A stretch of DNA of 64,000 nt from assembly GCA_019321725.1 (NCBI GenBank), contig CM033116.1, positions 5,328,642-5,392,641 on the forward strand, written 5' to 3'. Positions 12,974 to 26,000 of this stretch are shown piece after piece. Origin of the DNA: Paulownia fortunei (taxonomy: Eukaryota; Streptophyta; Magnoliopsida; Lamiales; Paulowniaceae). A model generated the notes under the pieces. That model saw only the letters and a program-made list of their open reading frames with translations. It did not search any database and was not told the DNA's origin. Each line of letters starts with the position of its first letter. Within the stretch, counting starts at the first letter, position 1. The translations under genes were made by a program, and so were the position numbers.

Positions 12974-15864
12974 ATGCTGAGAACAAATGGGATAAAAGAT
13001 AAAAAACCACTTGTATAGCTACTGTATAGCTGAATTGTTTTGCTATAGTTATGTGTATGGAAAATGTAGGCAGTATACGATGGTATAAATAAGAAGATTA
13101 TGGGGTCCCACCTGAGAAAATGTAGTGATAAGGAGGTTGATGTGAAGACAACAATTTGTGATGCATGATCTATACGTATTGGGAACATGTTTCTTTGAAG
13201 TTTAATTTCTTTCTTATTATTGTTTATAATAAGCTAGCTAGCTAGGTAGCTTGTTAGTTAGGGTTTGCTCATTTTCCGTTGAAGTCTTTTTTGTGAAATA
13301 TGTGATGCTTATGGCAACAAATGAATAAATGGAGAATTCACCTGCAAACAAGGATGGACAAGAACGAGTAAAAAACCACTGATTAACACTTTCATTTGGG
13401 TGATCACACGACTTATGAGACAAGCAAAAAAGATACAGTATCGATCAGTTTCAATTTGATATTTCATCTCGTATTTCACATAATAAATACATGTCAAATA
13501 TATAAAATATTTTTTAAAATATTTATTTGGCACGAATCATATACACTTAATATTTTATATAAAGTAGAAAATGAAATACAATATAAAAAGAAGATATGAA
13601 GTAAAAAAAAATGATCTATATTACAACGATTGTAAGGTTCGATGTTTTAGTCTGAATCCACAACGTCCCAGATTTTGTTAAGTATAGAAGAGGGCATCTT
13701 GTCTATATGCAAATATTTAATTCTGAATAATTTTGATACGTCTCTCTGCGTGTATTAACTTAATTATTATCTTTAGACAAAAGAATTGTGAGCCTGGTTA
13801 CGTTTGTTTTACAAAGATAAATAATTTTGTGGAGTATATATTCCAGCAATTTTGCCATTTCTGTACTTGCATAAAGCTTACACAATGCACTAGATTAACA
13901 TTCTCAGAAAAGAGACAAGATTATGTTGTAAGTTTATTACACGAGATTACTAACCACTTGCAAGTAGTTGCAGGTTGATAATTAATGCATGACAAGAAAT
14001 GGGCTACTGGGTATATGGTGCCGTGTATAGATATTGTTAAATATTGCAATTTATAATTCGGGAACAAAAATAGTAGGTGCTAGAAGAAAAATATCTTGAT
14101 TAGTTTAAATCATTGGAAAATCAGCAGTCTAGATTAATATAATCTAAATTCAGATTATACAACGTAAGGCTTGTCCTTTCGAGAGGGTTCCACTGATTCA
14201 TAATGACGAGCACACAGTAATCCCTGCCGATTATAATGTTAGCTGAGTTGATATCAAATGATTGGATATTTCAGAAGTTCACTAGTCCAAATCATGAACC
14301 AGATCAATTTACACCTTTTTTTTTTTTTTTTTTTTCAGTTTTTTAGGTCAGTAAAAGATAGGAAAATGATGACCAACGTGAAGTCTGCCACTACTACACA
14401 ATGTTGATACCTACTATCTAAAACGCAAGCCGTCACCATAGCCTAGCAAGATGCAATTATCCATCACAATAGTGACTGATTTACGGATTATTACTGCAAA
14501 TGGATTCGATTATATGTCATTTTTCTGGAAAATAATGGGTCAGACCAACTAAACTATAGCACTAATCTCGTTGAAGTTGAAGAAAATATGGACCAATGTG
14601 AAATTCCATGTTTTCGTTCTCTTTAATGACATGCTGTAATGATGTCTGAGATATGTGCATTGATGGCCTTGTGACCTTACAGGAACTATAGGACTAGTCA
14701 TGAAATTTTTTCAAAGCATGGCAGACATGTTATTGTTCTGGGTTTTCTGAAAGGCATATATCCTCGTTTCAGCTCAAGAAAATCAGTTATCCATATCATT
14801 CACCTATCTATTTTCACTGTGTCAGATTTATCAGGAAAAAAATTACAATATCATCCCAAGACAGAAACATGTGTATATAAATAGGAAAATAAACATGGAT
14901 TTGAGTTATATACAATAGTCACGAGTTGTGTCATATGTAACGTTTATGTGTAGTCTAGTTAACTCGGATATTTTATATTAGACGGGGACGTAATTTCCTG
15001 TATTTATTTCTCTCACAAATTATAGTGTATTTGTGTGGTTCCAACTCATATAACTATCATCGTCACCCCCATCAATTTTAATTCTCAGTATGGTTCATTT
15101 CTAGTCTGGCTAGTAATTGTTCATTGGAATCATGTGGGATTAAGGGGAACTCTTTTAATTTGGTTTCCTGGAAATTTGGGTGGATACCAAATGGGAATAT
15201 ACTTAACTTTTCTTAATTTTTTTTTTCGTTTCGTTTAGGATATTATTTAATTGATTGAGGTTTCTTAACTCCTTAATACAAGCAACATGGTTACTGATGC
15301 AAGATTATTACATATTTTAAGGATCAAATTAGTTCATAAGTAGGATTTTGTTTGTTGCAAATTTGGGTTATATATGGCAACAAACTTTTAGAGTGAAACA
15401 GTAAAAATGTCAACAAAAGATCTATTGATCAAAACTTGTGAAACTTTGAAAATTAGTGTATTGCAACTTTTCTTGAATTCTATTAGTTAAAATAGACCCC
15501 ATTTAATTTCCTACCATTGACATTATAATGGAGAATGAGCGGCAACATGTCGACCTACTTATGCTTTATCTTGACATTATACAAAATAAAATCCCATTTT
15601 CTTAATCCCTTTATAGATATCCTAATCCAAATTGATGTCTAAGTATTTCCAAATATAAAATATTTTTTGTTTGATAACAATGCCAACAATAAGATACTAC
15701 ATACCTACTTTGTCCTAATTATGAATTCTAATGATTGGGCATTCTCAAAGTAATCTACTAATTTTTGTAATAGATTTCTTTTTCAAACTATCCTCTTATT
15801 CAAATCAATCAAAAATACGATACTACTAACTTTTAATTATTATTTTTTAAGATAACAATATAAA

Positions 15865-16095
15865 CAGGAATGGAGTCAGAAAAATTTAACCTTGAGGGTG
15901 AGATTGAATTTTTTCTTAAAAATAATAGAAAAAACATATTTTCAATCACACGAAGGACAATTTTATTATATTTGTAAACAAAATTTTAAATTTTGATAAA
16001 TTTATTTGTAATATAGACTTATATAAATTTGACGGAAATACTAACCCCCTCATACCCCACCTCCACCTCCACCTCCACCTCTGTCCTTGACTATA
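15865..16095. mobile_element. MITE relic, GACGGA-end family, copy 2, with internal CCACCT expansion
   Basis: The left end GGAATGGAGTCAGAAAAATT and the following TTGAGGGTGAGATTGAATTTTT closely match copy 1. The right end has CATACCCCACCTCC and then CTGTCCTTGAC, the counterpart of the CTACCCCTACTCCGTC end of copy 1, but with the CCACCT unit repeated about four times (16058-16081). No coding capacity. Confidence 0.5.
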
Positions 16096-18014
16096 AACAT
16101 CGCAAAATAATGGTCAAATTGGCTGAGGGACTGTGTTTTTCACCATGTAGAAAAGCTTTCAATGTAGCCAACCTCTCCAATTATAAGTTTGATGCGATAT
16201 GTTGTACGGATGCATTATTCTGAATTATAGCATACAGTAAGTCAAATGATTGGTTTGGTGGGCAATAACTTTCAAATCCATGGACCAAATATGTGAACTT
16301 CTTCTTTTCACAAGCAACAGCTTCTATTGAAGACTGGCACAAATTGTGGAATTTGAGACAAAAGGGTTTTATTCAACTGTGTTGGGCGATTGTGGCCTGC
16401 GTGACCGAATATGTGCATAAATGGGGCCTCTCTGCCGACACTTTGGAAGGGCTCCGGCAATGACAATGGGCTATGACGTTTACAAATTGTCGGCATATCT
16501 CCATTACACATTTCTTGATGTACATGTTAACAAGGAAATTGTAGTTATAATTTTTCTACTTTTTTTTTTATTTAAATGAGTGGAATCAACGAGTAAATAT
16601 CATTTTATTACATTAAGTACGATTTATTACATCAAAATCTCAAATAATTACACACTAAATTATTATGTAAATAAACTATCAAAATACCTTCTTTTTTTAG
16701 CTTTTAGGGTCTATTTTTTAATTCAACATACATTGGAATCAAAGAATTAGATGATCTGTTCCGACCAAAATGAAAGTGAATTCGGAACTCTTATTTATCC
16801 AAGGTTCAGTATTGAAATAATTTTAAAGATTTTCTGACTTTATTCGTGTCAACAAAATATCTCAATTTTTTTAAAACAAACTTGAACTCAAAATTTCTTA
16901 GTTTTGGAGTTACGGCCTTTAACACTTAGGTAAGACAGTATTGGCCAAAACTTCTACACTTGAAAAGTCACAAAAATGAGATTTTAATGTCAAATTGAGA
17001 CCAAAAAAGAAACAAGACACCATGCATGTTTAATCAGGCTACCTTACAACAAAACAACTCCCATGGCATAAGATACAATGTTCTGTATCATCTATGTGGT
17101 GTTGACAGCGCTAAGTACATGCTTCCAGCATTAGGCCATAAAACAGGCCTAATGTTAAGTTGACCAATCAATTTACTACTTTTACGTTAGAGATTTCTTA
17201 AATCTGCTTGACATTTTTTTTTTATTTTTTTGGTAAATTGACAACTGAAAACTGATTTTGGAAAAATAAAATAACCAAAACTCAGATATATCAGTATTTC
17301 GGAAAATTAAATTAAAAAATATTGAGACCAGGATTTGGAGACAATTTTTATGCGTGGAGCTATTTGGACATATTGCTTTCAAATTATTTCTAGGAGAGAT
17401 TTTATTTCCGTCCGTATTAATATGGGCGGATACGAATCTTGATGAATACAACATCCTGACATTTAAATCCCAACACCCATTACAACAAAGATTAAATAGC
17501 TTCTTCTTTTTGTCCTTTATTAATTGTGATGGATTATAGTTATTTTGAAAAGCTAAAAGGAATAGACAAATACTTCCACATCAATCATACATTGATGTGG
17601 CAAATAAGTTGCATTTTTTTTTTCTTCCAATGAAATTTTTTCCTAAAGGTTTAAGTAAAGATGGAAAATTCATGATTCAAAAAGAAATCAATCTCGGAAA
17701 TCATATTTTCGTGGGATTGTATATGGATGGAAGAAAATAGCTCAAATCTATTTAAAAAAATAGCTCAAAATAAGAGATCAAAAATTTAAAATTCATTGTA
17801 TTATAAGATTATTCAGATAAGTTCAATGAAATTTGTTTCATTACCTCAAATCTATCAATCCAAATGAAATTTAGGAGAAAAAGAGGAGAGTAAGACATTG
17901 GCCATATTCGACAATATTTTATTCTCAAATAAGTATTTTCAAGCAGGATTTTTTTTGTATAATTATTTCCTAACTAACACTCACATACATGCAGTAGTGC
18001 TCATACACCAATAG

Positions 18015-18215
18015 AGACAGAGCTAGTGGGGGCGTCAGTAGCCCCTCAATTCTATTTTTTATTTAAATTATTATAAATTATATATATATATATATATATA
18101 TAATTATTAAATTTTAAAAATTTGCTCCATCCTTAAAAAATAAAAAAATATCTTTGTATTTATTATTTAAAAAACAATCTCGTTCCCCAATATCTATTTT
18201 GTGATTTCGTCCCTG
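18015..18215. mobile_element. MITE relic, GACGGA-end family, copy 3
   Basis: The left end reads GAGACAGAGCTAGTGGGGGC and the right end TTTCGTCCCTGG, a degenerate inverted pair like copies 1 and 2. The core is AT-rich with an AT microsatellite and includes TTTGCTCCATCCTTAAAAAA. No coding capacity. Confidence 0.45.
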
Positions 18216-18946
18216 GATACCAATATTCATGAAACCAAAAGATTTTTGAAAGCTAATGCAAAATAGTCAGTGTTGAAGATGATACACATGAGAGTACATT
18301 TATGCGCGAACAAAAGTGACAACTACTTTTATTACATACGCGTTTCTCTCCTAAGATATCGGTCTAATCGATTTGGGACGAATAGTATCATTTGACCAAC
18401 TATTAGGACGAGAGCATGCCACAAGACTGACCATAAACTCATATTAATGCATCAATAATTCCACGACCAACTTGTATATCTACTCCTTAAACTACTATTT
18501 TGGTCTTCTCTATAGCTACGCAAAAGTCCTTTATTCAAAAACTGTAGTATAATAGTCGGTGGCCATAGCTTAAATTACGACAAGAAGTCAAGAACAAATT
18601 AATTACTAGGACAGGGATACCCTACCGACGATTCCAATAGTGTCCATGAATAGGATGTAGGACTAAATTCCAACCTTAGAAGCCTAAAACGAGTTTCCAT
18701 TTTAGTATTAAACTTTCTGTGCATCATCCTAAACTCTGAGATCTTCTGACCCTATGAGAAACCCATAAATGTTCATCTTATCTGCCTTAAGAAATAATAT
18801 TGTACTCCATTTGGGCAAAGACTTTTGGAGGACATGATTTCTGATGTCAGTTAGTGGATTTTAAATTCCTCTTGTATTACCATTATTATATCATCTAGGT
18901 TCAATTAGTTTAAGTAGCCTAACCCCACCCAGGCACCCCACAAGAA

Positions 18947-18990
18947 GGGGGGGGGGGGGGGGGGATGGGGGATGGGGGCATGGGCTTGGG
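18947..18990. repeat. Poly-G run followed by further G-tracts
   Basis: Eighteen consecutive G residues (18947-18964) are followed by ATGGGGGATGGGGGCATGGG, giving at least four further G-tracts separated by 1-3 bases. This meets the usual G-quadruplex pattern on the plus strand. The exact G count in such a run is uncertain in any assembly. Confidence 0.85.
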
Positions 18991-19161
18991 AGAAGAATTA
19001 GGTTATAGTAAAAATAGGAAGAGAACTATGGATCAAAACCAGAGTTGCTGGCTGTCATTTCTTGTCTTAAAAAGCACTTTTACATGAGTTGGGAATATAA
19101 AAGAATTATTTATACAAATAAATGATCAAGTAAGGATCCTAATCTAGATATATTTATAAAT

Positions 19162-19780
19162 GGGTTAATTGCACTTTGCCCCTTGCACTATCTCCAATTA
19201 AGAAAGTACTCTTTCTATCTTTTTATTGCATTACTTTACTCCCTCCAACTATTCAAAATAAATTTTTACAAATATTGCACCTAATAAACCAAATATGCCC
19301 CTCATAATAGTGCCCCTAATCTACCAAAAAGAAAAAAAAAACAAAAAAACTAATTCCATCCTTTTTTTTTTTTGTTTTTTGTTGAATAAAATATTTGATT
19401 AATATTTGTTCAAATATAATATACTAAAAAATCAAGAATCCACATATATTTCGAATTTGTCTAATAAGATTTTCTTTTATATCAATTGCTCTTGTGGAAT
19501 GCATATATAGAGTAACAATTAATCCCTATATAGCTAAAGTTTATAAAAATAGGTTAATAAGATGTTGAAGGGAGGGAAAGAAGAGGGTGAGAGGATTATT
19601 ATTTTTTTTCTTTTTTCTTTTATCTCTATATTTCATCTTAGGGGCATATTTGGTAGACTAGGTGCAAAATCTATAAAAAATTAATAGTTGAAGTATTTTG
19701 AAAAATTGAAGAAGGCAAAGTGGCATAGGGTGTACTATTTTAATTGAAGATAATACAAGGGGGCAACATGGAATTAATCC
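19162..19780. mobile_element. MULE-like non-autonomous element with TIRs
   Basis: The left end begins GGGTTAATTGCACTTTGCCC. The right end, read in reverse complement, begins GGATTAATTCCATGTTGCCC. Similarity continues inward for roughly 90 bases (CTATCTCCAATTAA against TTATCTTCAATTAA, and matching GGGCATATTTGGT / CCAAATATGCCCC blocks), so the two arms form a long imperfect palindrome of about 620 bp. The flanks are TTTATAAAT (19153-19161) and TTTATAATG (19781-19789), a plausible degraded 9-bp target duplication as in Mutator-type elements. There is no transposase frame. The superfamily assignment is inference. Confidence 0.7.
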
Positions 19781-20624
19781 TTTATAATGATACAAATCCC
19801 ATCTTATCCAAGCATTCATAGTATATTTTATGCAAAAATAAATATTTACAAACTATTTATGATATTATTTTTCTGAACATAAATTATTTTTATAGTTATT
19901 TCAGTGTCAAAATTTAGATTCTTAGACTTCTACCATATTCTGATTTTATTAAACTATTAAGAATTTGATCCCATTCGAGCTAAATTAGAATTCAAGTATA
20001 GATAGTGACTAAATTGGATCAGATCCGGAAAAAAATTGACCCATTGACAGTTCTGAAGTGAAAGTAAATATTTTTCCTAAAATGTGAGGTTGAACTTGTG
20101 AATTGTAGTAATCATTATTTTAGATATTAATACTGTTCATAATTGATAATCCTAATCATCTATATATAATTCTATTCCAATTTTGATTTTGACTCCGATC
20201 TCAGTTATACTTGGATCATGATTTGATCCATTAAGTAGATTGGGGCCTGAGCACCCATATCATGGTGAATGGGCCATGTTGGGTTAATTTTTTTATAAAC
20301 TGTGTTTTCATGGGATCTTCCTGTTTATACCACTGAGTTGGGCTGGGCTATTATACTATGGCCCAACACCGTGCTGCTTAATATTCATATTTCAAAATTC
20401 CATGATATATTATGGTGGCTTTTAATAATTATGTCATTTATCTAGTGTTTGTACTGTCCCTTTTTTCATTTTTAGGAATAGTGGTACTTTAATTAAATAA
20501 ATATTTAGATTTGATCAAACATTTGTCTCTAAAGTCATAAGTAACCCTTAATTGATTTAAAAGACTTATCAATTATTTTGAAAGTATTCTAGAAATCCAA
20601 GGGAGTGAGAGAAATCAAATTTTT

Positions 20625-21362
20625 AGGATTTGTTTGGTGATATTTATGACATTTTGAAAAAAATATTTTGAAGAATGTGCTTTGGGTAGTGGGATTAGGG
20701 AATATGTAGAGAATGAGAATGTGTTTGGATTTTATGTTCGGAAAATTATTTAATGTATTTTTGGAAGATATGTTTAATTGTAGATATTTTGTGAATGTGA
20801 CTTGTTGTGATTACTATTGGATATTTTCAACTTAGATGTCCCGTTTGTTTTATTATAGTCAGTAGTGGTATAAAATGATATACAATTATTCAATTAAAGT
20901 AATAATTAATAAATATTTTGAAAGAATAAAAATGTATTTCTCCAAAATCTTAGAGTTTGTTTTGGTTTCATTTCTATTCTAGCATTTTCTTTTTCAAAAA
21001 AGAAAATGCGTTTGTACTTGTATTTTCTGAAAATAGTATTTTTATTTTTCAAAAATACCAATCATCAATTATAAAATTTAAATAATCATATCCCTTATTA
21101 TACTCCCTCTAATTACAACAAATAATATTAACAAGACATTCATAATAAAAAATATCCCCCAAAATACATCACATCATTTCTTCCCAACAAAACATCCAAA
21201 TATATTTTTATTCTCCACATATTCTCCAATTTCACTACCAAAATATATTCTATCAAAATAATTTTTATAAAATAATCAAAAATAAAACCTTAATCTCCAA
21301 ACACATTTTTCATTTAGAAAAGAAAAAATATTTTAAAAAAATAGAACCTAACAAAACCTTAG
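20625..21362. repeat. Long inverted-repeat MITE-like element, copy 2
   Basis: The left arm (TTAGGATTTGTTTGG, GAATATGTAGAGAATGAG) is matched in reverse complement by the right arm (CTCCACATATTCTCC, CCTAACAAAACCTTA). The TIR read inward is TAGGATTTGTTTGG against TAAGGTTTTGTTAGG. A short perfect hairpin, CATTTTCTTTTTCAAAAAAGAAAATG, sits near the centre (20982-21007). It is related to the element at 9690-10230. No coding capacity. Confidence 0.6.
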
Positions 21363-21849
21363 AGGGCATTTCGTAAGCAGGAATTGAATTAGACGTGAAT
21401 GAAATGAATTTAGATATAAAATGATGATAGAAAATAAATAATATGAGTATAATATTTTTCATGCTTGGTATGTACAAGAAATGAAGAAAGAATGGAATCG
21501 TTATTTCTTTTTTGATTCGAATCCCATGATTGATAATTAAAAATAAAAAATAGAAATAAAATAAAATTATTTTTAATGACTAAATTATCCTTTAGTAGAA
21601 AATTTTTAGAATAAAATTATTATTTGATATATTGTGCATATGTAGATTTTTTATAATTTTAGTCAGTATATATATATATAGACAATATCTCATACTGATA
21701 TAAATATTTTTCTCATTAAAAAAATAAAACAAATAAAATTACTGTATATTTTTTTTTATTATTGACTGAATTAGGATAAAGAATTAAAAAAGACGATGCA
21801 AAAAAAAATAATATATTTTTTTTTGTGTTGACTTAATTTTATTAGAGAT

Positions 21850-22450
21850 ATAATATATTCGAATAAAACTCAAATCGCAAACCGCCCCAAACCTGCCTCA
21901 CTTGAGGTAGGTTTTGAAACTATAAATATGTCTCGAGGTGAGTCTTAAATTTTAGTTTTAAGATCGAAACCCGATTCCGAAAACATTGTACATATTTTAT
22001 TATTTATTAAGTTTTTATTTATGTGATGTATATTTATATATATATATATATAAATACATATATTATATATAATTGATATATAAAATATAACTATAATACT
22101 CTTATAAATTAAAATAATAATATAAAATTAATAAATAGTTAATTATATAAAAATAACAAGTATACTTGAAACTATTAATTTTTAAAAAATTAAAACATGT
22201 ATATATAAGTTAAACAATCAGTTCTTTGTTGATAATATTATTTTTTTATATTTATAAAATTATGGTGATATTATTTTTTTTAAAAATAATTTTAATATTT
22301 TAATATTATAAATCAAGTTTAATGGGTTTAACAAATTGATTTTTGGGTTTGAGGCGAGTTTAAATTCGAGTTCATAAAAATTTTGAGAGGTCGAGTTTTT
22401 GGCCAACTCGACCCGATCCAATCAATTGTCATTTTTAAATTTTATAAAAT
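21850..22450. repeat. AT-rich repeat relic with partly inverted ends
   Basis: The left part has CAAACCGCCCCAAACCTGCC and the right part has GGGTTTGAGGCGAGTTTAAA, a weak inverted match. Between them is AT-rich DNA with an AT microsatellite (about 22036-22053). It resembles a decayed hAT-type MITE. The boundaries and family are uncertain. Confidence 0.35.
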
Positions 22451-23039
22451 ATTTTTATTTAATTTTAAAAATAATTTTATCAAAAATAAATATAGGTTCA
22501 TTCTCACTAATTGAAAATGAGTACACCCATAAAAAATAGAAGAAATGACTAAATTCTCCTTTTTAAAAATATTTTAATATTAAATTATATTAATAATACA
22601 TTTGAGAATGAATTTAAAAATACTCATTTTATTCTCACTATATTTCAACATATAAATCATATATTTAAAAATAAATTTAGAAATATTCATTATATTCCAA
22701 CTTCTTTTCAACGTACCAAATCATGGTAGGTGCTCAATTCAACCATAACTGAAAAAACAGAAACTTCCTTGAGGCCCCCAAACTTTACGCCTTCCCTCCT
22801 AAGTCCTCATCTAGTCAAAATCATGCGTTGAATTTTATGTAAAAATAAAGGATCTTCTTTTTCCATTTAACGACTCTGCTTTTTATCTGATATTTTTTTC
22901 TCCCAATTTGAGATTCTTTATGTAAAAAAATTCCGATCATCGGTCCCAAGTTTATTTACACAGCAGAAATCTCACGCAACTGCCAAAGGAAAGTGAAAAT
23001 TCTCATTCTGCTTCAAAGAAATTATTCATCGACAAAAAC

Positions 23040-26000
23040 ATGGAAAAAGTGATGAATATATTGAAGCCGAAACCCAACCCACAGCAATTACTCAGAGATT
23101 GGCAGCGTCGCCTCCGCCAAGAGTGCCGCAATATCGAACGCCAAATCCGAGGTCGTTATTTATATTTTCTTGATATTATTATGTTTCTTTTTTTGGGGGG
23201 GGGCTTTTTGTTTCTTTGTTTTCTTTTTACATTAATGTTTTTTGACGAAAATTTTGGTTTATAATTGTTGTGGTTTGATTAGATATACAGAGAGAAGAGA
23301 AGAATGTGCAGAAATCGATCAAAGAGGCTGCCAAAAGAAATGACATGGGTTCTGCTAAGGCACTGTAATTATAATTTAGTTTAATCTAATAATTTCTGTG
23401 TTTGTTTACTTCTGTTTTTCTATTGTTTTTAGATAAGCATAGAGGGATGATTAACGCTGACTTGGTCTTTGGGAGATCTACTGAAGTTTTATTTTGATTT
23501 TTTTTTTTATTGTTTTTGAATATATGTGGATTGAGAGGCAAAGGCTTTAAGTTTTGTTTTCAATTCACCCTCCGGGTATATTATTATTTACTTGTATGGA
23601 AAAATACTCTTGAAGAACTATTTAAATTTCGGAAGAGCATGATTATTCTTTTTAACCTTTTGAATTTTTATGAATTAGAGAGAAACTCTCATTGGCACCC
23701 ACTGTACTTTATTTGGCTGATAATTTAGAGGTACTGGGCGTATTACTTGTATATATATGATGGTATCTGGTTATCTCTCACTTAAAGGCAACCTACAAAT
23801 ATAGATCTTTGTGTATACCGTATTTCTTTCTTCCTCTAGCATGTGAAGAACCAATTATTTAGATTGGGCAGAACACTGGTCTCAAAGGCCTAGACATTTT
23901 AAGTGGGTCACAACAAAATGAAAAACAGGAGTGCTGTTGTTCACCTTAGGACTAACACTTTGGAATGGTGATTACTGCTGGTTGAAGATCCATGACATAT
24001 TCAAGATATTGATAAGCCCCTGCCACCAAGAATGCATCTGTTTCCAAAAAGTGTTTTGAAATTAAAAGACTGAAGTTTTTCACTTGGATGCAATTCATTT
24101 AGTGTGGCACTGTTCAGTTGGTGGATGACTGAAGATGGTCATTTTTATTGATGTGTTGCCAAGGTGGTGTGGGTTATAAATTTGGGATAATAATGTTTTA
24201 GTAGATTGATCTTAGCAGTTAATTAAGTCAATAACTACACTTCATATAACATTGGGATTTGTTTCTGTTAGTTCCCACATTAATATCAAAGTGCATTATT
24301 AAATTTATGAGAACACTACGTGGCAGCAGAATGATGAGAGTTGGCATCTCATAAAGTGGGTGATGTAACCGTGCTGTTTCTCATTGTTTCAGATAAGCTT
24401 CATTTGGATGGTCCTCAGATAATTTGGTTGATTTTAAATTATTTAGAAGTCCAAAAGGTTTACATGAAAAGTTGGGAAGAAAATTGAAGAGGATGGGTCG
24501 AATAAGGATAAGGTATATCGGCTACAATAGAGGAAATGTATCTGAGTAATAGCATATGAGACGCAAGTGAATGAAACAGTTCCTCTGAAACAACTCAGTG
24601 GAGAACTATGGAAAAATTCTGTCCATTAAGGAATGGAGAGAAGAAGAATTGGCTGTACTTTTTAGAGATCAAGTATTCAAAGATAGAATGGCCTAATGAA
24701 TTCCAAGTTCGTGTTCTTTGGTACTGAAATCTTTTAGTAGGTATAATGACGGAAATAGCTTCAACTTGATCAATCTCATATAGTAAACCACAAAGAGAAG
24801 GATTCGAAGATATGAAGTTACTTTTCTTTTATGAGTTTTCCATCTTGCTCCATAAAAATGGCACAATCAGCACCGTCTAACTTAATTGCTAATTCCTATA
24901 TCTAATTGCTATATCTGTGATTTGAAGTCAATTAGGATTTTGGAGAAACGGCGTTTTCAGTTGCCCCTTCTGACTGCTGTTTGGGTGTCCTAGTGAAGCG
25001 CTAAATCTAAGTTATTTAGGTGTTGGTATCTGGAGTTTCTTGAGTATCTGCTAGCCTCCATTGAGTTATGGACAACAGCGCACCAGTTAAGTACAAGACA
25101 AAAAGAAACATCCTTGTATGCAATATATTTTGGTTAGCTGTATTTGGCCTTGATGGTTTAGACACTTGGTCTTCGTCCTTTTAAGGCCAACAAACTGGTA
25201 ATCAATTCATATTTTGTTCTGTGGAATGAGTAGCGAGGTGCTCAACCATATCAAGAATCAAGCATGCTGTTGCACACTGCGAACACTACCCAAACAATTA
25301 AAGGAATGTGTGGTTGTTAGAATATATATACTCTTCAATATGTGTTTAATATATTGAAAAACTTGGGAAAAAATGTGAATTATATGTCTGATATGCTGCT
25401 TTGATCATTTAGGCACTGGCTAAAGAACTTGTGAGATCTAGGAAAACAGTGAACCGCCTCTATGAAAACAAGGCACAGTTGAATTCAATATCAATGCATC
25501 TTGGAGAAAGTGTTGGTATGATCCGGTTCATTTCACTTTTGCTTTCACTCTTTCATTTAATTGTTTTATGTGGATTTTAATTTCTGGTTATCGCTACTGA
25601 TCCTGTATCTTCAGTGAAGTGTTTGATTTAATTTTGGGAGTTCTCAGTAACTGCAAATGATAGAAGTTAGTGCCTAGCCTTGGGAGTTTCAGATATGATT
25701 CATCCAGTGTATCAGGGTGATTACATAAATATATCTAAGACGAACCATATATGTATTCATTGTTCAGAATATCATCATGCTGTTGGCATGCTGTATGTTA
25801 AGCTACAAAGCCATACAATAGAGTTCAAACATGTATTTACAAATTGCAGTGTAATACAATATATGCGGCAGTTACATTAAATTGTATCTAGTGTAGTGAT
25901 GAAATGCCCACCATAATGGTGGTAAAAGTTGGATGCATGTACAAACAGGACAGTGGAGATTTCACGAAGAGGCATATGCTTAGTCTCACCTGAACAAATT

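Larger units (their letters stand above)
12974..19161. other. Gene-free intergenic block with MITE relics
   Basis: No gene is supported over about 6 kb. Immediately upstream of the XTH start (12974-13150) is its presumed promoter; a TATAAATA string at about 13084 is on the plus strand and so is not a canonical TATA box for the minus-strand gene. The block holds two GACGGA-family MITE relics, a possible foldback at about 16410-16515, an AT microsatellite near 18078-18101, and a run of 18 G. The remaining open frames lack codon structure or recognisable domains. Confidence 0.55.

Noticed and set aside
13080..13094. TATAAATA as promoter of the XTH gene
   Set aside because: The motif is on the plus strand, whereas the XTH gene is on the minus strand, where it reads TATTTATA.
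16308..16511. 67-residue minus-strand frame in a GC-richer patch
   Set aside because: No recognisable motif; the foldback explanation is as good and equally unproven.
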